Positions 1-7,038 of a stretch of DNA of 8,582 nucleotides are shown here, piece after piece (position 1 is the first letter of the stretch; each line of letters begins with the position of its first letter). Under the pieces are notes generated by a model that was not told where the DNA came from, did no database searches, and saw nothing but the letters and a program-made list of their open reading frames with translations. This DNA is from Lentimicrobiaceae bacterium (GTDB lineage: Bacteria; Bacteroidota; Bacteroidia; Bacteroidales; WCHB1-69), in contig WQWP01000093.1 of assembly GCA_009787485.1 (NCBI GenBank), forward strand, positions 1 to 8,582. The letters are read 5' to 3'. The translations under genes and the position numbers were made by a program.

Positions 1-3000
1 AAACCGATTCTGCGTTTTCTTTCGCTTTCATCTTTGGCGTTTAACAGCCAGGGCGTTTCTTCTATCAATAAGGCTTTTAGCTCTTGGTTTTTCTCTAAAT
101 TCGATAGCAGTGCGCTACTTCCGGGGATCGTTCTCCACAACTCAAAAACACGTTGTATCTTCGGGTCGCTGTTGGCAATGTGCGATGCTAAGGAATTGGC
201 GTAAAGGCGCGCAAAAACCTGCTCGGCGCACTCATGAGGAAACTCCATCAAATAGGGTAGCGCTTGCACCGCGTACCACGCCGGGTTTGCCGTAAATTCG
301 AGCGTAAAACTCTCGTTGCGCAAAGTGGTAGATTTATTATTTGCCAAACTGTTGAATTTGAAGTTTGTGGTGCCGGCTTTGCGCACGGGCAACGGCATAG
401 ATTCGGTAACGAGCATTTTATTGGAGAGAATGGGCAAAATCCGTTCTTCGCCATCGGAGTGGTTTTTGCCTTCGGCGATAATTCTTATGCCCACTGCGGA
501 TAACCCTTCGGGGATGGTAATTTGCCACTCAACAACGGTATTCCCGTCTTTAAGGACATTAAAGTCTTTAAGGTCATTAAGGACTTTAAAAATTTCGTTT
601 AATGATGTTAAATTTTCAACATCAAAAAACTCAATTTTTGCATTTCCTGAAATATCTGTTTCCGAAACATTATTAATTTTTGCCGAAATCGTCATTTGGT
701 CATTTTCCCTGAAAAACCTCGGCAGGTTTGGCATTACCATTAATTCTTTTTGTGTAATAATTTCTTCGGTAATGGTGCCGATTTTAAGGTCTTTGGTGTG
801 GGCAAGACCTAAGAAATTCCAGCGGGTTAGGCTTTCGGGCATGGTAAAATTCAGGAAAATTTCGCCGGATTCGTTGGTGGTTAGGGTAGGGTAGAAGAAG
901 GCGGTTTCGGAAAAGTTGCGGCGGATTTGGATTGGGGGTGATACTTGTTGTTCTTGCATGCCGCCGGCAGCAATTTCTTCGGCGAATCTCATTGGCGGAA
1001 CTTCGCTATCCATTACAAAATCTTGACTAAAACTAAAATCAGAATTAACTACAATGTTACCTTCAACTGTTCGCGTTGAAGAAAACATTTCTCTGCCTTT
1101 TCTAAATCCAAAAACTGAATAAATATCAAACAAAGTCAAATTAGGATTAATTATTCCCTTAAATAGTGATTCTCTATAAGAACTTTTTCCGGCTGTTAAT
1201 GAAAAGGTTTTATTAAAACCAAAACTATTCCAATTTAACCTCGAATTATACACAGGAAAAGGGTTTAATGCCCAATTGTTTTTCGCAAAAACATCAAGGG
1301 AAGCATCATATAAGGAAGCCATAAACTCAGCCTCAGCGGGTTTCGATAAATAATCGGAAATTTTTAGCTGCCAGCTTTCGTTTGCGCCCGGCAAGGTTTT
1401 GTCTCTGAAGGTGATAAATTTAACATCCAATTTTTTGTTTTCCCAATCAACCTTTATGGTTTGGCTGTATTTGTAAACTCTGCCTTCTTTTACAAAAACT
1501 AAATTTACGGTTATATTTCCTCGATGTAAATCGAGTATTTCGATGTTGATTTTTTTTATTTCGGAATTTAATTTGATGGTTTCTGTTTTGGCTACTTTTC
1601 CTTGAACTTCCAAATCGTAAAACAGGTGCACATTTTTGTATGCCGAGCCCACGTACAAAGTTACGGTTTGACCGGGCTGCACGGAGGTTTTATCCACATA
1701 AAAAAAATCAGTAGCCTTGTAAGGCAATTTCTTTTCTTTTTCGGAAAACAAGACAAATTCTTGCACATTTTCAACAGGATTTCCCCATTTGTCAACAGAT
1801 TTTAAAACGATGCGGTAAACGCCCGGCGCCCATTTTTCTGCATTATCAAATTTGAGTGTTTTTGTATTTGCCGTGTTTATTGTTTTCTGAAAAACAGCTT
1901 TTTCTATTTCAAATGTAGCAAAATCTGTTTCATTGTCAAATTCATTTCCCGGGTATTTTTTGTACCATTCTTCTTTTGAATATAAAGGCATGTTCACTCT
2001 GTTCCACGGTTTTTTAGCCAATATTTTTTCATTATCTCTTAATTTAAACACTTCAATTTCAACATTCGCAGGCACAAAAGCGCCCGAAGCATTTCGGGTG
2101 TTTATTAAAATATCGTCTATCTGTTCACGAATAACAACCGGTTTTATGTTGCTCGATAATTCTAATGCACGATTTGATACAAAAACAGAAGATGAGGTGG
2201 TTTGGGTTTCACCATTAATGTCTGTAACCGTGATGATTACGGTGTAATTATAGGCGACAAAATTTCGACTTAAATCAATTTCATCAACTTCGGCGATGAA
2301 TTGGATGTTGAATTTTCCTTCCTCATCTAACATTAAATCTCCGAATGCAATTTCTTTAGAAGAAACATTTCCGAAAAATGGTCGCCACAGCGGACGCCTC
2401 ACTACGGTGTAGGAAACTTTTGCATCGGTAAGCGCTGTGCCTGCGAAAGTTGTGGCAATGCCTTCTACAGAAACAATGTCGTTAATTTTATACTCTCCCT
2501 CAATGGGCAAAGTTTTTACTTCAAACATGGGGCGTTTGTATTCTTCAACTCTTATATTAATATTACCAGTATAAGTTGATGAATTAGCCTCACGAATAAA
2601 AGGGTCAATTGTAAAATTGCCGGTTAAAACTCCTACAGGAATGGTAAAAGAACCCGAAATAGTTCCATATTCATTTGTAACTAAATTAAGAGTTTCAATA
2701 ACTTGCCAATTCACATCCTTAAAATCAACTTTAACAGCATGGTTGGGTAATATTTTAACATTATCGCTTTGTTTTTCAAAACATATCCCCTTGAAATGTA
2801 CAGTTTGTCCAGGGCGATAAATGGCTCTGTCTGTAAACAAACTAGTTTCAACTCTTCGATATTCTATCCTTTCCGAATACAAAGAAAAGTTAGCATTTTC
2901 TGAAATAAAATCATTTTTATAACTCACATCTACACGATAAAAATATGACCAACCGAGTTCGGGGTGGTTACTATTTAACTGACGGTTTATAACTTTTGCA

Positions 3001-4643
3001 AATCCTGCTTTATCGGTATAAACCGTCATACTTTTCTTGAAAACAGATTTACGTTGGCTATTATCATATTCTCTTGTGTAAAGCTCCACTTTTGCGTTGG
3101 CAACCGGTTGCCCCGTTTTTCGATTTAAGATATATAAACCGGAGCGATCATTACCATCGCCTTTGGTTAACATACATAAATCGGAAGAAAAAACAGTAGC
3201 ATAAACTTTCTGATTTTCACTTGTTTCTAAAACTATTACATAAAAACCATGAGGCAGAGGGTTGGTTAGATATTCTGTAAAATTTGTATTATAATCTGCT
3301 GTTTGTGGTAACAATATTTCTTGACGAGAAATAGTTTCTTCTGAAATATTTAATAATTCTGAAAAATATTTATCGGAATATTGGTTCTCGGTGATATTTA
3401 AGAATTTTTCGTAATCACATTTAAGAATAGTTAATGAAGCATTTTCCGTGTTGCGGTAAGTTATTCTCAAAGGAAAGCGTTTATTGGCATTTACAATATT
3501 TCCTGTTTCAAATCTTAAGATGGGCTCTTTAATTTCGTTTTTCAAATCGTAACAAGCGGCATAAAATTTTGCATCGGGGAAGCGCGCCATGGCGTCTTCA
3601 AGCAGCTCCATGGCTTTTACTTTGCTGTATTTATGTTGGAATGTGGTGGAATCTAAGAAGTTATAAGAATTTCCTAATAGGTTATAATATCTGGCTAATT
3701 CCCAATTTATTTGTGCTAATTCGTTTACTTCGTTGTGTTTTTTTTGCAGGTTAAGGAGGGCAGATTCCCAAATGCGGTCTCGGTTGCCGGTGGCGAGGTT
3801 GTTTCTTACAAAATCTAATCTTAGGAGGTCTGTGTTTACAAGGGCTTCGACGGAATTCGAGTTTTTCGACTGAAATCGAAATAGTAGCCAAGTTTGATAA
3901 ATTTTTAGTGCGGCGTAATTGGATGAAAGAGGGTCGCCGGATAAAGGTAAGTTTATAAAAGCCTCTATGTCGGAAAGATAGTCGTTGTTTCTGAATCTAT
4001 CGCCGGCGTTACTCCAATCGCCAAAACGGTTAAAGCTTTGCGTACTAAGTTGGTTGGTGGCGTAATATGCTACAAAGTCGTATAATGTTGGGAAAGTTGC
4101 TTGCGACTCTTTGGCTTCTGTGATGAACTCGGAATATTCGGTAATATCTTCATCTTTAAGGATGTCGTTTAATGCTAATTCGTAGTTTTTAATGATTTTA
4201 TTCTGAAATCTTGTTCTGTCCCAAGTGGCGATGTCATTATTTTCAAAATTTGAAGTTATTGAGCGCTGGTTTATGAGGTATGAGTTAAAATTAAAGTATT
4301 CTTCGTACATTCTTGCTAAAAACAAGTGCATGAAGGGTTTGACGATGCCGGTGTAGTTCGGCATGCTCGATTCTAATTCGATGATTGTGGTTTTTATGCC
4401 ATTTTCGTCTAATTGCTTCAAATAGCTCATTTTGTGCACGATGGCTTTAATAATTTGCTTTTCGTTGTTCTCCGAAATGGCGAGGTTGTAGATTTCTTCT
4501 ACTACCTTTAGCGCTGATTGCGGGAGTGCGTCGTTGTTGAAGGATTCTACTTGTTTCCAGAGTTTTTTGTATTCTTCGGGAGAGGTGTTTGGAAAAGCGT
4601 TGATTGTTAAGAAAAGTGCAATGATTGTTAATAGTGCTCTCAT
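1..4643 (-). CDS. Bacterial alpha-2-macroglobulin family protein, 3' end cut by window edge
   Basis: The frame is open for 1547 codons from ATG 4643-4641 to the left edge. Family members are broad-spectrum protease traps: cleavage of a bait region triggers covalent capture through an internal thioester. Residues 1-18 form a Sec signal peptide (MRALLTIIALFLTINAFP) with no lipobox cysteine, so a soluble exported protein is likely, unlike the lipoprotein form of E. coli. Residues about 21-375 look helical. Macroglobulin beta domains follow, with the MG2 signature DRAIYRPGQTV at 605-615. A probable bait segment at about 1186-1238 precedes the A2M-domain start RRNFSETAFFYP (1241-1252). The thioester motif CAEQ lies at 1472-1475 (nt 219-230), in the context EFPHECAEQVFARLYANSLA, and appears intact. 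The frame stops inside the thioester domain; from family lengths a few hundred residues are missing. In-frame 9-nt repeats encode residues 1352-1366. No Shine-Dalgarno is seen. Family identity is very secure; protease targets are unknown. Confidence 0.95.
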   Translation of the reverse strand, partial: MRALLTIIALFLTINAFPNTSPEEYKKLWKQVESFNNDALPQSALKVVEEIYNLAISENNEKQIIKAIVHKMSYLKQLDENGIKTTIIELESSMPNYTGIVKPFMHLFLARMYEEYFNFNSYLINQRSITSNFENNDIATWDRTRFQNKIIKNYELALNDILKDEDITEYSEFITEAKESQATFPTLYDFVAYYATNQLSTQSFNRFGDWSNAGDRFRNNDYLSDIEAFINLPLSGDPLSSNYAALKIYQTWLLFRFQSKNSNSVEALVNTDLLRLDFVRNNLATGNRDRIWESALLNLQKKHNEVNELAQINWELARYYNLLGNSYNFLDSTTFQHKYSKVKAMELLEDAMARFPDAKFYAACYDLKNEIKEPILRFETGNIVNANKRFPLRITYRNTENASLTILKCDYEKFLNITENQYSDKYFSELLNISEETISRQEILLPQTADYNTNFTEYLTNPLPHGFYVIVLETSENQKVYATVFSSDLCMLTKGDGNDRSGLYILNRKTGQPVANAKVELYTREYDNSQRKSVFKKSMTVYTDKAGFAKVINRQLNSNHPELGWSYFYRVDVSYKNDFISENANFSLYSERIEYRRVETSLFTDRAIYRPGQTVHFKGICFEKQSDNVKILPNHAVKVDFKDVNWQVIETLNLVTNEYGTISGSFTIPVGVLTGNFTIDPFIREANSSTYTGNINIRVEEYKRPMFEVKTLPIEGEYKINDIVSVEGIATTFAGTALTDAKVSYTVVRRPLWRPFFGNVSSKEIAFGDLMLDEEGKFNIQFIAEVDEIDLSRNFVAYNYTVIITVTDINGETQTTSSSVFVSNRALELSSNIKPVVIREQIDDILINTRNASGAFVPANVEIEVFKLRDNEKILAKKPWNRVNMPLYSKEEWYKKYPGNEFDNETDFATFEIEKAVFQKTINTANTKTLKFDNAEKWAPGVYRIVLKSVDKWGNPVENVQEFVLFSEKEKKLPYKATDFFYVDKTSVQPGQTVTLYVGSAYKNVHLFYDLEVQGKVAKTETIKLNSEIKKINIEILDLHRGNITVNLVFVKEGRVYKYSQTIKVDWENKKLDVKFITFRDKTLPGANESWQLKISDYLSKPAEAEFMASLYDASLDVFAKNNWALNPFPVYNSRLNWNSFGFNKTFSLTAGKSSYRESLFKGIINPNLTLFDIYSVFGFRKGREMFSSTRTVEGNIVVNSDFSFSQDFVMDSEVPPMRFAEEIAAGGMQEQQVSPPIQIRRNFSETAFFYPTLTTNESGEIFLNFTMPESLTRWNFLGLAHTKDLKIGTITEEIITQKELMVMPNLPRFFRENDQMTISAKINNVSETDISGNAKIEFFDVENLTSLNEIFKVLNDLKDFNVLKDGNTVVEWQITIPEGLSAVGIRIIAEGKNHSDGEERILPILSNKMLVTESMPLPVRKAGTTNFKFNSLANNKSTTLRNESFTLEFTANPAWYAVQALPYLMEFPHECAEQVFARLYANSLASHIANSDPKIQRVFELWRTIPGSSALLSNLEKNQELKALLIEETPWLLNAKDESERKRRIG
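546..590 (-). repeat. Five in-frame 9-nt tandem units inside the macroglobulin gene
   Basis: On the coding strand five consecutive nonamers fit YTTAAWGWC: TTTAAAGTC, CTTAATGAC, CTTAAAGAC, TTTAATGTC and CTTAAAGAC. Nine is a multiple of three, so the array stays in frame and encodes FKV-LND-LKD-FNV-LKD, residues 1352-1366. It sits about 105 residues before the thioester cysteine, between the strand-like stretches AKIEFFDVENL and NTVVEWQITIPEG, where a variable loop is expected. The units are also quasi-palindromic around TTAA (561-587 reads similarly on both strands). It could be an expanded microsatellite or a dispersed repeat that landed in a tolerant loop. Confidence 0.85.
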
Positions 4644-4691
4644 ATTGTAATTATTTATTCAAATATTATTAACGGGTTTTTGGTAAATCTA

Positions 4692-4786
4692 TTTTAGCAC
4701 GCAGATGACGCAGATAACACAGATTTACGCAGATTTTATTATTATCTGCGTAAATCCTAATAATCCGCGCCATCTGCGTGCTAAAA
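4692..4786. repeat. Large imperfect intergenic palindrome built of CGCAGAT units
   Basis: Two 43-nt arms (4692-4734 and 4744-4786) flank a 9-nt loop. By eye 36 of 43 positions pair: a perfect 16-bp outer stem (TTTTAGCACGCAGATG at 4692-4707 with 4771-4786), a perfect 13-bp inner stem (GATTTACGCAGAT at 4722-4734 with 4744-4756), and mismatches only in between. The left arm is itself a degenerate direct repeat of about 9 nt: acgcagatg, acgcagata, acacagatt, tacgcagat. It lies between the stop of the PpiD-like gene and the start of the macroglobulin gene. The transcript would fold into a long hairpin, but no U-tract follows it on the minus strand (AAAATAG follows), so it is not a canonical terminator. 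It resembles dispersed REP- or MITE-like intergenic repeats; it carries no gene. Confidence 0.9.
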
Positions 4787-4796
4787 AAAGCGAAGT

Positions 4797-6953
4797 TTAT
4801 CTCGAAAAATACAAATACCGCTGATCAAGAATAGTAGCCTGATCTTTCAATCCTTCTAAGATAGTATTTTCATTTCTGGCTCTTCCGGCAACGGTATTTT
4901 TCAGCATGGATCTCTCCATCATATAGTTGGAAGAAGGCTCTGCGGGTTCGTTTATTTCATATATGGAAACGGCGTATGCATTGTTTCTTCCTGTAACCGC
5001 TGCGGGAGTTTTCACTGGAAGCGTGAATATTTTTCCTACTGCGGCGTTTTCAATACTTCTGTTTTGGTAAGACTCTCCCACAAAAGTTAAAGTGATGCTA
5101 TCCATTAAAGCTGTCTGGTAAATTTCTGCCAATTGCTGTATGGAAGACCCACTGTTTAATTGCTCAGCCACCGCGTTTTGCACTAACTCCAATTTTCTTA
5201 TGGCAACGAGTTCTGTTTCAATAGCATCGCGCACATCTTCCAATTTGGGCGTTCCGCTTCTTCTCATATCACGCACGGCAGCTACTACAAAAAAGTTCTC
5301 ATTAATGTTGTAAACATCAGATACATCATTTACTTGAGTGTTAAGGTTGAATGCCCAGCTTACAATTTCGCGTGCATTTTGCAGCTGGGAAATGCCGGAC
5401 ATCATAGAGGTAACCTCTCTTCCCTGAACTACTTGTATGCCTTTTTGAGCGGCATTGATCATGAGCTCCTCTGCCGAGTTGCTTTCGGCTTGCAACTGCA
5501 TGGCTTGGCTGCGAATGGTTTTCACGGTCGCATCGGAAGGTTTGATCTCTTCAGTGTAGATCACAAATTGGCGTTTTTCGATAGGAGCTGTGCGCTCTAA
5601 TACTTGATATACTACGAAAGCAGTAGGCGCATCTTGTACGTAAAGATTTCTTTTTAATAATGAATCGAATAATTGCGGGTAAACGGCATGTTCGGAAGCC
5701 CAGAAAGTAGTGTCGGTAGCTTTTCTACCGCCAAGAAAATCAGGCAGTAAGGTAAAGATATTGGCGCCACGTTGCAATAAACCTTTCAAACTGTCGGCAG
5801 TAGATTTGGCCTCTGCTTTCGTTCTGTTGCTGCCCGGGTTTCTATCGGTTTTAAAATCAACCACTAAGTAGGCAAGGTGCACAGAGTCGGGGCGTTTTGC
5901 CGAACCGAACGTTTTCCCGAAATACCAAACCATACCTTCATATTCAAAAGGCTCGATGAAAGTGCCCACTGGTCTGTCGAAAATTAATTTTGCCAAAGTA
6001 TCTATTGAAATATCATCTCTTTTGAAATAGGTGCTATCCAATTGTCCGTACATCATCGAAATATGAAAATCTTCCACAGAAGGCGATGCTTTTAAGCGGA
6101 CAAATCGGTGTGTTACAGTATCTTGAATACTGGCTAAATCTTGAGGTGTGGGTTGAATCGGGAAAATAGCTACGTCAATATCACGGGAGTTTTCCCTTAC
6201 CTGGTAACGACTTTTGTTGGCTCTGAACCAATTGCGAATCTCTCTGTCGGTAACCGTAGCTTGAATATCGTTGAATTGCGTTGCGGTAGGGTAGAGGGTA
6301 ATGGCTTGCGCTAACACGGAGTTATTATTGGCTGCAAAATGTCTTGCGGCTTCGTCGGAAAAATTAACAATGCCTTGTGCTAACGCCATATAGCGCGCTC
6401 TTTGTTGGTCAATTAAAGCGAAGCGTTCAATAGCTTTGTATGCGTTGTAAAATTCGCGCACGTTGCTGTTATTTCTATATTCTTCGATGTTGGAAATAAA
6501 CGAAATAGCTTCTTCCACAGGCACTTGTTGCGTGAGAAACATCACCAAACGATACAATAACTGATTGGGTTGCTGCGAGTACAAACTGGCGACCATATCG
6601 GCAGCAATTTCTTCTTTCATATCTTTAGTGAATGTTAACCCCAAATTTTTCAGCTGCGCTTCCATAATAGTTTGTTCCAACAACTGATTCCAAGTCATAT
6701 CATGCACTTGATAAATCTCCGTTTCATCCAAATTTGATTTTTCATAAAAAATCTTCCAAAGTGCGTTATTTTGTTCTAGACGAAGACGATATTCATCATC
6801 TAATTGTTGACCGTTAATTTTCACCATCGTATATTTATCGGAGAAGAGGCCTGAGAGTTGGGTAATATCCCCCATCACAAAAGCGAGGAGTGCAAGTCCG
6901 ATGATACACATTAAGAAAATTCCATGTTTACGAATTGAGCCGATTGCTGCCAT
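4797..6953 (-). CDS. ppiD: PpiD/SurA-like periplasmic folding factor with degenerate parvulin domain
   Basis: This 718-residue protein has the layout of Bacteroidota PpiD proteins: a short positive N-terminus (SIRKHG), one membrane anchor at about residues 11-28, then a periplasmic SurA-N-like helical region to about 200, beginning with VKINGQQLDDEY at 44-55. Such proteins act at the inner membrane as chaperones for exported, often outer-membrane, polypeptides. A parvulin-like stretch is recognisable at about 356-455, where PDSVHLAYLVV occupies the place of the usual SVKARHILI. The expected first histidine is Tyr362 and the second (usually in FGFHII) is Val447; the GGDLGWF loop is replaced by GGRKATDTTFWA. 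A chaperone role without isomerase activity is therefore more likely. Residues about 460-718 form a further periplasmic region with helices and SurA-like segments. The start ATG 6953-6951 is chosen because the anchor follows at once; no Shine-Dalgarno is seen. Its 85-bp upstream gap holds a -7-like element. The family call is secure; the symbol is by architecture only. Confidence 0.88.
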   Translation of the reverse strand: MAAIGSIRKHGIFLMCIIGLALLAFVMGDITQLSGLFSDKYTMVKINGQQLDDEYRLRLEQNNALWKIFYEKSNLDETEIYQVHDMTWNQLLEQTIMEAQLKNLGLTFTKDMKEEIAADMVASLYSQQPNQLLYRLVMFLTQQVPVEEAISFISNIEEYRNNSNVREFYNAYKAIERFALIDQQRARYMALAQGIVNFSDEAARHFAANNNSVLAQAITLYPTATQFNDIQATVTDREIRNWFRANKSRYQVRENSRDIDVAIFPIQPTPQDLASIQDTVTHRFVRLKASPSVEDFHISMMYGQLDSTYFKRDDISIDTLAKLIFDRPVGTFIEPFEYEGMVWYFGKTFGSAKRPDSVHLAYLVVDFKTDRNPGSNRTKAEAKSTADSLKGLLQRGANIFTLLPDFLGGRKATDTTFWASEHAVYPQLFDSLLKRNLYVQDAPTAFVVYQVLERTAPIEKRQFVIYTEEIKPSDATVKTIRSQAMQLQAESNSAEELMINAAQKGIQVVQGREVTSMMSGISQLQNAREIVSWAFNLNTQVNDVSDVYNINENFFVVAAVRDMRRSGTPKLEDVRDAIETELVAIRKLELVQNAVAEQLNSGSSIQQLAEIYQTALMDSITLTFVGESYQNRSIENAAVGKIFTLPVKTPAAVTGRNNAYAVSIYEINEPAEPSSNYMMERSMLKNTVAGRARNENTILEGLKDQATILDQRYLYFSR

Positions 6954-6988
6954 ATCTATTGATTTTATTAGTTTTTAAATTAAGGCGG

Positions 6989-6996
6989 CAAAAATA
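6989..6996 (-). promoter_or_regulatory. Candidate -7 promoter element upstream of the PpiD-like gene
   Basis: The minus strand reads TATTTTTG, an exact fit to the Bacteroidota -7 consensus TAnnTTTG. It would give a leader of about 30 nt before the ATG at 6953. No clear TTTG-type -33 element is found about 20 nt further upstream, and the region is AT-rich, so chance occurrence is possible. No terminator is visible between the preceding gene and this site, so readthrough from the T9SS gene could also supply transcription. Confidence 0.45.
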
Positions 6997-7038
6997 GTAT
7001 TTTTTCGTTATGATGAATATAGTGGGAATGCATTAAAA

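Noticed and set aside
316..894. Plus-strand open frame of 192 codons
   Set aside because: It lies wholly antisense to the macroglobulin frame, which has recognisable domains and the thioester motif across the same bases. The plus-strand peptide shows no family features.
4660..4668. Possible -7 element (TAATATTTG on the minus strand) just before the macroglobulin start
   Set aside because: The spacing inside the motif is one base too long, no -33 element is visible, and it would leave a leader of only about 10 nt. The evidence is too weak to list as a promoter.
4692..4786. Palindrome considered as a CRISPR remnant or an intrinsic terminator
   Set aside because: There are no regularly spaced identical repeats with unique spacers, and no U-tract follows the hairpin on the minus strand, so neither label fits.
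6954..7038. Search for a terminator between the T9SS gene and the PpiD-like gene
   Set aside because: Only a short AATGCATT palindrome without a GC-rich stem is present, so no terminator is called; cotranscription remains possible.
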